Of a DNA stretch of 64,000 nucleotides, positions 48,110 through 57,741 are shown in pieces. Numbering within the stretch: the first letter of the stretch is position 1; each line of letters opens with the position of its first letter. The stretch is taken from assembly GCA_037954665.1 (NCBI GenBank), contig JBBMOL010000591.1, positions 1 through 64,000 on the forward strand. Reading direction: 5' to 3'. The stretch is from Laguncularia racemosa (taxonomy: Eukaryota > Streptophyta > Magnoliopsida > Myrtales > Combretaceae). A model generated the notes under the pieces. The model had not been told where the DNA came from and ran no database searches. It saw nothing but the letters and a program-made list of their open reading frames with translations. A program made the translations under genes and the position numbers.

Positions 48110-49603
48110 AGGCTCAGACTTCCCATTGATGACAGCTTCTAATTCTTTGACTTTGGCTTGGGTCTTCTCCAATTGTGCTTCCAAGGCCTTGTTCCTTTGG
48201 TCGGATTCTTTGAAACATCCCTTCCAGATGTTCTTTCTTATGATCTGCAGCTTCAAAGTATACTTCCATGCGGGCCTTGACCTGCTCTAGGTAGATTTCT
48301 GTCTCTGGGTTGATCTTGTCTGGTCTTGGTTGGGTGATGTTTGGAACCCGATATGCTCTTTCCCCTGTCTGGTATAGCTGATGGATTATAAAGTCTCTGG
48401 TGGCTCGGTGTTTTCCCACTTCGCCATCTAACTCCCCGAGGTCCACATTTGGGCTTTCAATTCTGGCTTCCCAAAGTGCCTTGACCTCTGCCAGCTTAGC
48501 AAACTTCTCGGCTACCAACAGGTTCGGATCTTGATACTCAAAGGTAACTGCTCCCAGCGAGGGCCGATAAACTATGTCTTGGATAGTACCGAACTAGTAG
48601 ACCACTGAGTTGGGGTGATATCCGATACATCCGCTGATTCCGATTAAAGGCACAGCTTGGAAGTTACTGCAGGTCAAGATGATTTTGTCACAGCAACTCC
48701 GCCTGGCTGTCCATAGAATATCTTCGGCATTGAAGCTCCTAAGAAGCTCTACCCAACTGTGGCTGGTAAGGTCGTCGGGTAGCTTCACCTTTTCTATACA
48801 TGAATCCACAAGATCCACCTGCTGGGCTAAGGTTTTTCGGACCATGTTCAGCCCGAAGCACTTAAGGTGGCTTACAAACCATATCAGCAGAAGGTTGAGG
48901 CTTGAGCGAAGGATCCCATGGCCTTTCTTCTTGAGGAAATTTAAGTTCCGGATCTGTTCAGCCAATAGAGCCGGGATGTAAGATCTTCCCTCCAGAAATT
49001 GGGTCACCAGCTCTGCGACTCGGTAGTGAATATAGAAGGTCCCGGTGTGGAACAGTATGGTGGCGAAGGCTGTCAAGATGAAAGCGTTCACCCTTCTCTG
49101 TCTGTAAGTTTTGGGGTCCCCACACAGTATGTCCTTCCTATCCCCATTGTCCTCTCGGGTGATGAACCAGGCTTCCAAATCATCCATTCGTATGCAATAT
49201 CCATTACAGTCTGCTAGGGCTTTGTTGACTGCTGTTTTACGGATGCCTAATAATCTGCTAAAGGTACCGGCTGGCCTGGCCTCGAGGTCTGGCATATAGA
49301 TTTGATCGGTTAGTGCTGGAGCCTGTAGCAACTGGGTGTACTCCTCTAGGGTAGGGGTGATCTCATGCAGCCCGATAAAGAAAGTAGCGGGCTCGATTTC
49401 CCATAATTGGAGCATGGCCCGGACTAAAGGCAAATTCACCTCTATCTTTGTCAGTGAGAGGACGGGGCCAATCTTTTGCTGGATGAAGACCTGCTCTTCT
49501 GGTTGTACAAGGTAAACCAATGGTCCAGTACCAACTTTGGGTCCAAAGGTTTGTAAACCCGAATTTCTTTACGGAGGAGACGGTCGACTGCGGTGCTAGC
49601 CAT
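48110..49603 (-). pseudogene. Ogre O1: ORF1 upstream of gag (plant-mobile-domain-like)
   Basis: Starts at ATG 49603 (MASTAVDRLLRKEIRVYKPL, then DPKLVLDHWFTL). After a frame slip near 49510 it continues through 48594-49520 (VQPEEQVFIQQKIGPVLSL, then LWEIEPATFFIGLHEITPTL followed by EEY). The LxxPTLEEY motif is typical of the extra ORF1 of Ogre elements, related to plant mobile domains. A single in-frame TAG at about 48591-48593 separates it from the last 160 residues (EYQDPNLLVAEKFAKLAEVK, then a charged C-terminus). The product would be about 495 residues. The function of ORF1 is unknown. With one slip and one stop it is close to intact. Confidence 0.8.
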
Positions 49604-50080
49604 CTATTTGCAATACGAAATTGCCTAATTACAAACAGAACTATGAAAACATTACAGGGAAATAAATTCGAACTCCGTGAACAAAATAACAAACCGTTAC
49701 ATTGTCATCAATTGTCAAACCCCTCATGATGTTATGTATGCAAGTAGGTTGGTTCTAACTGGTTCTCGAGCTCTATGACCTCCCGCATTCTCGGAGAAAT
49801 GGATCTCAGGCCATATCGAAGCATAGGGTGGGGTAGCCTAATCGGTCCCGAACGGTGAATCAACTCACTTCGCCCGAAACCTACACAATGGCTCCCCGTC
49901 TTAGGTTTTTAGGACGGTTTGGGTTCGACCGCATCTATTCACACAAACATATGCATGCAAACCCCTATAGAAAACTAAAAATCTAACTAATCCCTGCAAA
50001 GTTAGTAACAGAGTAATAATTGAAACACATTTCATAAAGAGAACACTTCGAAAAGATTCAGGTGGCTAGCTTACTGGCAT
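49604..50080 (-). other. Ogre O1: 5' untranslated leader
   Basis: About 480 bp between PBS and ORF1 ATG. No open frame is supported. The sequence is of good quality. Confidence 0.65.
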
Positions 50081-50104
50081 GGGTCCCCAGTGGAGTCGCC
50101 ATCC
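50081..50104 (-). other. Ogre O1: primer-binding site
   Basis: Just inside the LTR end GACTCGACA, the minus strand reads GGA then TGGCGACTCCACTGGGGACC. This is the expected place and form for a tRNA-primed start of minus-strand DNA. I believe tRNA-Arg is usual for this lineage but could not confirm it. Confidence 0.7.
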
Positions 50105-50222
50105 TGTCGAGTCTAATTTTTGAATTTTCCCATTCCTAATCCGATCTAGACTAGACCCTATGCTCATCTAATGTAGATCCTCGACTTGAGTTAGGAATTT
50201 CGTTTGATTTTTGGAGTCGCTA

Positions 50223-50325
50223 CCCAACTGTTGTTGGGAAATATTGAATTAAGACTAAAGGAGCGAATTAGTCTTAATTTGGACCACTAGTCGTTGTTAT
50301 TTCCTCTTCTCGTTTTTGAAAAGAG
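50223..50325 (-). promoter_or_regulatory. Conserved hairpins near the LTR 3' end (Ogre U5)
   Basis: Three adjacent inverted repeats. CCCAAC/GTTGGG lies at 50223-50238. AATTAAGACTAA/TTAGTCTTAATT lies at 50247-50258 and 50268-50279 (12-bp perfect arms, 9-nt loop). TTCCTCTT/AAGAGGAA lies at about 50301-50326. The middle one is kept in LTR2 (35920-35953) and in LTR1 (33675-33705), where one base is lost in both arms so that pairing is preserved. It lies about 140 nt before the PBS in the RNA, which suits a role in priming, packaging or RNA stability (inferred). Confidence 0.65.
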
Positions 50326-50569
50326 GAAAAGGGAAAACCAGAGTTTCTAAGTCCGGAGGCTAACCTATTAAAACCTTACGGTTACCACATAATCTCCTAA
50401 AATTGTTCCCACTTAGAAATGTGTTTTATTGTGTTTCTACTACTTTGTATTATGTTTTGAATTATTTCAAGAAAATGATTTTTCATTCATTTTTATGGGT
50501 TGACCCGAATGGGTGCCTACGTACTTGCTACTCAGGATCAAACAAGCCGTAGTTCGGTTTTTTGAAAAC

Positions 50570-51235
50570 TTTAAGTGTGTTTGTGAATTTTAATTTTGAA
50601 ATCTCTTTTGCTTTATGTTTTTATCATTTTTGGGATTTTTTCTAAAAAATCTAAGCCTAAGCTTTAATTTGACTTTGAAAATGATTTTTAGGAAAAACAT
50701 CAATTTTGGATTTATTTGAAGAAAATGATTTTTCTTAGTGATAAAACTCATTTTTATAATTTTTGAATTTTTATTAATTTTTATGATTTTTACGATTTTT
50801 CTTTTTCTTTTTTGTAATTTTTATGATTTTCTATCATTTTTATGATTTTTATTATTCTTCTACAATTTTTTTATAATTTTTCTAAGTTTTCATGATTTTT
50901 ATAGTTTTTATGATTTTTATTGATTTTTATAATTTTTGTGAATTTTTGTTAAAAATTTTATCCTAAACTATTATCTATCCTATTTTGAAATCTAAAGTTC
51001 TATTATTATTTTTTCTAATATTTATATTGTTTTTCTACATTTTTATTATTTTTTTTTTATTTTTCTATTATTTTTCTACATTATTAAATCCAAAAAAATC
51101 TAATTTCTAACATTTTCCTATTTATAGAAAATAAAACATAAACAAATAAATAAATAAATAAATAACAAATTAATAAATAAATAACAAATAATAAATAAAA
51201 TTGGAATAAAAATAAATAAATAAATTGGAAAAATC
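50570..51235. repeat. AT-rich low-complexity segment of the Ogre LTR
   Basis: Runs of TTTTATGATTTTTA-type repeats give way to AAATAAATAAATAA repeats near 51140-51230. The same segment is seen at 34000-34690 and 36240-36955. It has no coding capacity. Confidence 0.75.
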
Positions 51236-51548
51236 TGGAAAATCCGACTTACCTGGATCCGGGTCGGTGCGCAGGTCGGGTCGGGTCGGATCGGTCGGTC
51301 ACGGCGGCGGGGAGTGCTCGTTCACAGCGTTCCGACGGCCTTTTGCAACGGGTGAGGTGTCGAATCCTAGCTTCTCGAGGGTGCTGAATCCAATGGTGGC
51401 GGTGGTTTGCTCCTAGAACGTCTCCTGGTGGCGGCTTAGCTCCGATTGGCGGTTCGCGGTTTTGGGTTTCCTCCGATGCTCTCCGATTTGCTCTCTTTTC
51501 TCACTTTCTCTCAATTGTGATTTGTGTGTTGGCTTCCTCCCTTCGATT

Positions 51549-51561
51549 CCTATTTATAGGC
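51549..51561 (-). promoter_or_regulatory. Ogre LTR TATA box
   Basis: The minus strand reads GCCTATAAATAGG. A counterpart in LTR1 (about 35040, CCTATAAATAGAG) keeps the box. In LTR2 (about 37264) it is degraded. It marks the likely Pol II start for full-length element RNA. Confidence 0.6.
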
Positions 51562-51896
51562 ACTTGAAACCGAGCTGGATAAGCTCGGATTTCCTCCAAT
51601 CGAAGCTAATCGGATTTTCGGTTAAAAAAACCAACTCTGATTTGTGTAAATCCTTTGATTTGTTGCGATTTGATTCCAATTAGATAATGTTTATCTTATT
51701 TCTGTTGAAGATCTGTTGGATTTATGCAAAAAATCGAATCGAAACGGCCGAAATTCGAATTTTCTCTTCCGCCGGCGATCTCGGGCCCAAGGTAGGAGAC
51801 GATCATGCGCCCGGCGCATGCGTTCCCTCCAACCAATCAGAGGTTGCCATGTGTCCTGGATAAGTAAGAAAAACAAAACGCGGAAACTGCCTCCCC

Positions 51897-51970
51897 CGCG
51901 ATTCGAACTTGCGACCGAGCCCCCCTGCGCGTGCCTTAGCCCGTGGTCCGGACCAGCTGGGCTATCCCAC
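51897..51970 (-). promoter_or_regulatory. tRNA-like module with Pol III A and B boxes in Ogre LTR
   Basis: The minus strand reads TAGCCCAGCTGGTCC (A box form TRGCNNAGYNGG) and, about 50 nt on, AAGTTCGAATCG (B box form GWTCRANNC), followed by GGGGGAGG. LTR1 has TAGCTCAACTGGTCCGAGC at about 35435-35455, with a perfect D-arm GCTC/GAGC. LTR2 keeps the B box as GGTTTGAATC (about 39370). The 3' half does not fold as a normal tRNA, so it is a tRNA-derived segment and not a working tRNA gene. It lies in U3, about 350 bp upstream of the TATA box. Confidence 0.55.
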
Positions 51971-52242
51971 TTTCCTGATTTTTCTAATTTCACAAATTGC
52001 ATATATGCAATGCGATTTTTTTTATTTTTTTGTATTTTTTGAAATTTCAAAAATTTGTAAAAATTATTTATTATTTATTATTGCCATTTTTGAAATCATT
52101 TTTCAAAATTGATGTGTTTTCCTATTTATTGTTATTTTTTTGAATATTTTTATTATTTATGCTAAATTAAAGAAAAATTGGAAAAAAATAAGAATTGATT
52201 GTCATTGATTATTATTCATTCCTAAGGCAAAAATGGGGTGCA

Positions 52243-52258
52243 CCCCTCTTTGTAGTAA
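52243..52258 (-). other. Ogre O2: polypurine tract
   Basis: The minus strand reads CTACAAAGAGGGG immediately before the LTR start TGCACCCC. This is the primer site for plus-strand DNA. Its presence shows the LTR is O2's 3' LTR as well as O1's 5' LTR. Confidence 0.65.
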
Positions 52259-52639
52259 AGTTTGAAAAACTTAACTACAAAGATAAGAAAGAAGCCATTT
52301 TTGGCCTCTTAAATAAATACCGCCTTGGTTTGGCTGGTTATCTGGAATTCGGTTTTTGGTAGGAAAATGCTCCAAGAGCTAATAATCCCACGATTCAGAA
52401 TGGTCTTAACAATTTAGAGCAATGTTCCCTCCCCAAAAAGTGCTTTATGGGCCGACTAATCGGCGATAGGAAACATCTCAAGCATTGTTTAAGAGTGTAG
52501 AAGAAATGATGATAGGAAGCGTCTTATCAGACTAGCAACCTTGAAAAGAAGATTATCTTAGGAAGCGCCCTTATGAGCTGGCTACCTATCAACAGAAGTG
52601 TCTGGTTAGACTAGCAACTGTTTGGAAAAATACCTCCGA
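52259..52639 (-). other. Ogre O2: 3' UTR before the tandem array
   Basis: No coding frame. Single, diverged array-like units appear (AGTGCTTTATGGGCCGACTAA at 52439). The same sequence occurs in degraded form in O1 at 39720-39990. Confidence 0.65.
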
Positions 52640-53680
52640 AAAGTGCTCTTATGAGCTGACTAATTGAGGGAGTCTAGGAAAGTGCCCCTTTTGGGCTAAC
52701 TAACCTTTGATAAAATGTCTCAAAAAGTGCCCCCTATGGGCTGACCTTGAGAACAAATGTTTTAGGAAAGTGCCCCTATGGGCTGACTAACCTATGATAG
52801 AATGTCTCGAAAAGTGCCCCCTATGGGCTGACCTTGAGAACAGATATTTAGGAAAGTGCCCCCTATGGGCTGACTAACCTATGATAGAATGTCTTAAAAA
52901 GTACCCCCTATAGGTTGACCTTGAGAACAGATATTTAGGAAAGTGCCCCCTATGGGCTGATTAACTTATGATAGAATGTCCCAAAAAGTGCCCCCTATGG
53001 GCTGACCTTGAGAACAGATGTTTTAGGAAAGTGCCCCCTATGGGCTGACTAACTTATGATAGAATGTCTCAAAAAGTGCCCCGTATGGGCTGACCTTGAG
53101 AACGGATATTTAGGAAAGTGCCCCTTATGGGCTGACTAACCTATGATAGGATGTCTCAAAAAGTGCCCCCTATGGGCTGACCTTGAGAACAGATGTTTAG
53201 GAAAGTGCCCCCTATGGGCTGACTAACCTATTAAAGAATGTCTCAAAAAGTGCCCCCTATGGGCTGACCTTGAGAATAGATGTTTAGGAAAGTGCCCCCT
53301 ATGGGCTGACTAACCTATTAAAGGATGTCTCAAAAAGTGCCCCCTATGAGCTGACCTTGAGAACGGATATTTAGGAAAGTGCCCCCTATGGGCTGACCTT
53401 GAGAACAGATGTTTAGGAAAGTGCCCCCTATGGGCTGACTAACCTATTAAAGGATGCCTAAAAAAGTGTCCCCTATGGGCTGACCTTGAGAACAGATGTT
53501 TTAGGAAAGTACCCCCTATGGGCTGACTAACCTATTAAAGGAATGTCTCAAAAAGGTGCCCCTATGGGTTGACCTTAAGAGAGGATATTTAGGAAAGTGC
53601 CCCTCTTGGGATGACTACCCTATTAAAGGAGATGTTTAGACAAGTGCCCCACTATGGGCTGACTCATCTTATGCTTTTTC
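52640..53680. repeat. Ogre O2: 3' UTR tandem array, 87-bp dimeric unit
   Basis: About 11-12 copies of a unit of about 87 bp made of two related monomers. One (about 45 bp) carries AAAGTGCCCCCTATGGGCTG then ACTAACCTATGATAGAATG. The other (about 42 bp) carries the same first block then ACCTTGAGAACAGATG. One place (about 53380-53450) has two second-type monomers in a row, a sign of unequal exchange. Arrays between pol and the 3' LTR are known in Ogre/Tat elements and can seed satellite DNA. Confidence 0.9.
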
Positions 53681-54174
53681 ATTATGCTTTCTACCGACTA
53701 AGCTAAATGATGTGATGCTTTTCATGATATGATGATAGTTATTTATTTTAATATGCTTTCCAGTTTATTGTGGATAGCAACCAAACAACCGAACCTTTGT
53801 GCTGGTTTGCTTCTGCTTCACTTCTTCTTATCTTGACATGAGGTTGAAAATCTTGATGTGCTTCCTTTCTTTGTGCACACAGCTCTTTTGACGGTAGTGT
53901 TATCCTACTAATGCACTAGGTTCTAATGCTCAAAAGTAGATAGAATTATACTACCAAATATATTGAGATTCATTATCATTTTAGTTTTTATCTTTCATTG
54001 GCAAAGTTGTGGGTAATATGTCTAGGAGTATTTGTTGTGGTGCGAATTGATTTGGATTATTGACCATTCAGAGATATTAACTTTGCTTGTAAAAAGTAAA
54101 AAATCGACTCAACGAAATTTGTATCGAACATTGGCTTTCATAAACATTGGCAAAATTTCAATTCCCTTGCCTAA
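53681..54174 (-). other. Ogre O2: 3' UTR between integrase stop and array
   Basis: Non-coding sequence with no recognised motif. Landmarks such as AAAAATCGACTCAACGAAATT (about 54098) also occur in O1 near 41622. Confidence 0.6.
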
Positions 54175-55330
54175 GGATAGTACATCTTTACAGCATCTGT
54201 GTTAATGGGGTCTCTCAATTCTGGACCATCCATTTGAGTCAGTATCAAAGCACCTCCTGACAGAACCTTTTTCACCACATAAGGGCCTTCATAGTTTGGG
54301 GTAAATTTCCCTCTGGAGTCTTGGGCATTCGGGAGAACCTTCCTTAGCACCAGATCCCTTCTTTGAAGTATCGGGGCCTCATTTTCTTGTTAAATGCTCG
54401 GGCTATCCTTTGTTGGTAACACTGGCCATGACATAGTGCGGTAAGTCTTTTTTCCTCAATCAGATTCAGCTGATCAAGCCTCTTCTTTATCCAATCTGAT
54501 TCGGTTAGCTGAGTTTCTGACAGAATTCTGAACGATGGTATTTCGACTTCGACTGGTAGCACTGCTTTCGTACCATATACCAATGAATATGGGGTAGCTC
54601 CAGTAGATGTTCTCATTGAAGTCCTATAAGCCATGAGAGCAAACAGTAACATTTCGTGCTAATCTTTGTAAGTGGTTGTCATTTTCTTGATGATCTTCTT
54701 GATATTCTTGTTAGCTGCTTCTACTGCCCCATTCATCTGAGGTCGGTAGGGAGTTGAATTTTTATGGTTTATGCGGAATTGTTGACATAAACCTGTCATC
54801 GATCTGTTATTAAGATTGGTACCGTTGTCGGTGATGATGGACTCAGGAACTCCATATCGGGCAATTATGTCCCTTTTCAATAAGCAGACTATTACCCCTT
54901 TTGTGACATTGGCATATGACGAAGCTTCTACCCATTTAGTGAAGTAATCAATCGCTACTAGTATGAATCTGTGGTCGTTGGACGCTGTCGGAGTGATTGG
55001 GCCAATTATGTAGATTCCCCACATGGAGAAAGGCCATGGTGCTGATAACAAGTGTAGCTCGTTGGGCGGAGCATTTATCCGGTTTGCGTATACTTGACAC
55101 AAATGACAGTGCTTGACATATTTTATGCAATCCGATTCCATGGTCAACCAATAATATCCTAACCTCATGATTTTCCGAGCCAACATGTAGCCGTTCATAT
55201 GAGGTCCACTTACTCCTTCATGTACTTCCTTCATCAGTTCGCATGCTTCATTTTTGTCCACATACCTCAACAAGGTGGTATCAGATGATCTTTTGTAGAG
55301 TATAGACCCACTTAATAGGAAATGGCTTGC
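54175..55330 (-). pseudogene. Ogre O2: integrase, one premature stop
   Basis: Continues the frame of the second RNase H. The zinc finger has HEGVSGPHMNGYMLARKIMR and CIKYVKHCHLCQVYA (HHCC). Catalytic blocks are VAIDYFTKWVEASSYANVT, IITDNGTNLNN and NGAVEAANKNIKK, so D, D and E are all present. At 54659-54661 a TGG Trp codon appears changed to TAG after TTTYKD. The frame then resumes as HEMLLFALMAYRTSMRTSTG and ATPYSLVYG, and ends near 54175 with the C-terminal domain (GGALILTQMDGPELRDPIN). Enzyme function would need only that stop to be absent. Confidence 0.85.
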
Positions 55331-55936
55331 TAACCTCCTGAGTGTTCTTTGGTCATTCTTGCTAGCCATTTCAGGGTATTTACTTTCTTGGAGGAAGGTC
55401 TTGATGTCGTGATACCAGGGCTTGTCATCTTGTATTTTTTCAATGGTTAAACAGTAGGCGGGCCGACTTTTGATGTCTATTTTCATCGGTTGAACTTCGG
55501 CTCCCCCTGTTATCTGGATGATAGATGCTAGTGTGGCTAGTGCATCTACAAACTGATTCTGAGTTCTCGGGATGTATGTGAAAGAGATTGCCTTGAATCC
55601 TTCGATTAGCTCTGTCAAGTGTTGATGATATGGTACCAGTTTGGGGTCTTTAGTCTTATATTCCCCTTTCGTCTGTAGTATGATAAGCGATGAGTCCCCG
55701 TATACTTCTAATTCGCGGATTTCCATTTGATAGGCCATTTTGAGGCTAAGAATACACGCTTCATGTTGCGCGATATTATTGGTATAAGGAAATGTAAGTC
55801 TTGTCGCTACAGGGAATTGAGTGCCATCTGGGGATATCAACACTGCCCCGATCCTGCAACCGAATACATTGGCAGCTCCATCGAAAAACAGTTTCCATTT
55901 TGGGTTCTGCTCCATCCTAAAGTCTTCTACCGACAT
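55331..55936 (-). CDS. Ogre O2: second (archaeal-like) RNase H within pol
   Basis: Open from about 55936 through the integrase stop. It shows KWKLFFDGAANVFGCRIGAV, then AQHEACILSLKMA, then VYGDSSLIILQTKGEYKTKD, then TYIPRTQNQFVDALATLASI. These are the Asp, Glu and two further Asp positions of RNase H. Tat-lineage elements are known to carry this extra RNase H after the normal one. It is part of the Pol polyprotein, not a separate gene, and the start is set by the flanking stop near 55960-55998. Confidence 0.8.
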
Positions 55937-56420
55937 ATCTTCTACTGTTAATATATTTTCGTTCGGAAATTGGGCCTGTGTTTCTTGGGAATCTGTCTAG
56001 ACAGGGTGTTCCGCCAATTGGTCGGCTAAGGCTTGCCCTTTCATCGAGTTCTGATTTATGTATGTAATGTCAAACTCGGATAGGAGCATTTGCCATTTAG
56101 AGATTCTCCCTATCAAAGCTGGTTTCTCTACAAAGTATTTCAAAGGATTATGTCTTGTCAGCAGCTCAATATGATAGTAAAGGGTGTATTGCCTTAGTCG
56201 ATGCATGACCCAAATTAGAGCACAACAAGTCTTCTTTACCTCCGAGTACCTCTGTTCCCCATCTGTGAACTTCTTGCTCAGGTAATATATGGAACGCTCC
56301 CTTCCCTCGTCATCTTTCTACCCCAATACGCATCCCATGGATTCAGGGAGTATAGTAAGGTATAAGAATAAGGGCTTCCCTTGCTTCGAGACTATCAAGA
56401 CCAGAGGTTTTATAAGATAG
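55937..56420 (-). pseudogene. Ogre O2: first RNase H
   Basis: Follows the RT frame. A CAG Gln codon is TAG here after ESMGCVLG (near 56316; O1 keeps Gln). It then reads KDDEGRERSIYYLSKKF and MHRLRQYTLYYHIELLTRHN. PLKYFVEKPALIGRISKWQM and LLSEFDITYINQ complete the domain. Another stop follows near 55996. Confidence 0.75.
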
Positions 56421-57250
56421 TCTTTGATCGTCCTGAATGCTTCTTCGCATTCGTCGTCCCATTCTATTGTGGCGTTCTTCTTCAACAGATGGAAAAGTGG
56501 CCGGCATTTGTCAGTGAGTTGTGAGATAAAACGAGCTATATAATTTAATCTTCCCAACAAGCTTCTTACTTCTTTAACAGAGCGTGGGGAAGGTAACTCT
56601 AATATAGACTTTACCTTGTCAGGGTCGATTTTAATACCTTCCTGGCTTATGACAAACCCCAACAATTTCCCCGTTGTGACCCCGAAAGTACATTTCTCTG
56701 GGTTTAACTTGAGCTGGAATTTTCTCAGTCGTTTAAACAATTTTCTCAGGATATCTATATGGCTTTCTCCTTCTTTAGATTTGGCTATCATGTCGTTGAC
56801 ATATACTTCAACCTCTCGATGCATCATGTCGTGAAGTATTGCGACCATGGCTCTCTGATACGTTGCCCCGGCGTTCTTCAAACCGAAGGGCATGACTTTG
56901 TAACAGAAAGTTCCCCATGTTGTGATGAAAGTCGTTTTGGTTTTATCTTCTTCAGCCATTTTTATTTGATTATATCCTGAGAAACCGTCCATGAATGAGA
57001 AAAGATGGTTTCCCGCAGTGTTGTCTACTAGAACATCAATGTGAGGTAGGGGGAAGTTATCCTTTGGCGTAGCTTGGTTTAAGTCCTAGAAGTCTACGCA
57101 TACACATACTTTTCCGTTCTTTTTCATAACGGGGACTATATTTGCTACCCATTCTAGGTAGTTGGATACTTAGATGAACCTTACTTCTAGTAGTTTCTTG
57201 ACTTCCTCCTTAATCTTTAGCAAGATGTCAGGCCTAAATCTTCTCAGTTT
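56318..57250 (-). pseudogene. Ogre O2: reverse transcriptase with mutated active site
   Basis: The N-terminal part (PVMKKNGKVCVCVDF and DNFPLPHIDVLVDNTAG) lies at 57000-57150 with stops. From 56992 the frame is open: MDGFSGYNQIKMAEEDKTKT, WGTFCYKVMPFGLKNAGATY, QRAMVAILHDMMHREVEVYV and NDMIAKSKEGES. The catalytic YVDD is Y-V-N-D (codon AAC near 56794), so one of the two essential metal-binding Asp residues is lost. The thumb with LLGFVISQEGIKIDPDKV and LLGRLNYIARFISQLTDKC follows. Length and order fit Ogre RT. O1 has YVD at this site. Confidence 0.85.
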
Positions 57251-57628
57251 TTGTTTTTTAGGTTTGACATCTTCCCTTATGGGAAGCCTATGAACCACTA
57301 TTGATTGGTCTAGTCCTGGCATGTCACCATATGACCAAGCAAACACATCCGCGTATTCTGTTAATAGCTCGGTTATCTTACATTTTGCTCGACACTCAAA
57401 CTGGTCCCGATTTTGAGGTTTTTAGGGTTTTCCATGCTTCCTAGATTTACTGTCTCCACCGGCTCGTCGATTGAAATTCCACTTTGTTCATGTTTTTGCC
57501 AATTTTCTTGTATTATTTCGTGGTCAAGGATATCACCTTCAACAACTGACCCAGCAGCGTTGGAAACGATATCAGTGTTTTTATTTTCTACCTGCGCGAA
57601 ATATCCCTGATGTTCACTGGTAGGAGAT
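57251..57628 (-). pseudogene. Ogre O2: N-terminal part of the RT polyprotein
   Basis: The minus strand reads DIVSNAAGSVVEGDILDHEI and IQENWQKHEQSG, then ADVFAWSYGDMPGLDQSIVV and HRLPIREDVKPKKQK. This is the conserved segment just ahead of RT in Ogre elements. It begins right after a candidate splice acceptor at 57629. Confidence 0.65.
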
Positions 57629-57741
57629 CTGGGTAAAGTAAAGATGAAAGCATGTATATAAGAAAAAAAAACAGATTGTAATTGAATTGATAAAGAGTCA
57701 CAAAATTTTTTTCAATAACTATTCTCTACTTTTGAGCTAAC
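57629..57741 (-). other. Ogre O2: candidate spliceosomal intron between PR and RT
   Basis: 113 bp on the minus strand with donor CTAG|GTTAGC and acceptor TTTACTTTACCCAG|ATC. The interior is AT-rich with a T-rich tract, unlike the coding sequence on both sides. Ogre elements are known for an intron in this place. Phase was not fully resolved because stops lie just upstream. Confidence 0.5.

Larger units (their letters stand above)
50105..52242 (-). repeat. Ogre LTR shared by O1 (5') and O2 (3')
   Basis: 2138 bp. On the minus strand it starts TGCACCCCATTTTTGCC at 52242 and ends ATTAGACTCGACA at 50105. A PBS lies on the left (O1 side) and a PPT (AAGAGGGG) on the right (O2 side), so one LTR serves both elements. 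From its 5' end it contains a tRNA-like module (51897-51970), a Pol II TATA box (51549-51561), a GC-rich segment, a very AT-rich segment (50570-51235) and a set of hairpins (50223-50325). This is the clean reference for LTR1 and LTR2. Confidence 0.85.

Noticed and set aside
51897..51970. A functional tRNA gene
   Set aside because: Only the A and B boxes and part of the D-arm fit. Acceptor, anticodon and T stems do not pair, and the segment is part of a repeated LTR.
52640..53680. Regular short repeats that could suggest a CRISPR array
   Set aside because: The units are contiguous with no unique spacers, and lie in a plant retrotransposon 3' UTR.
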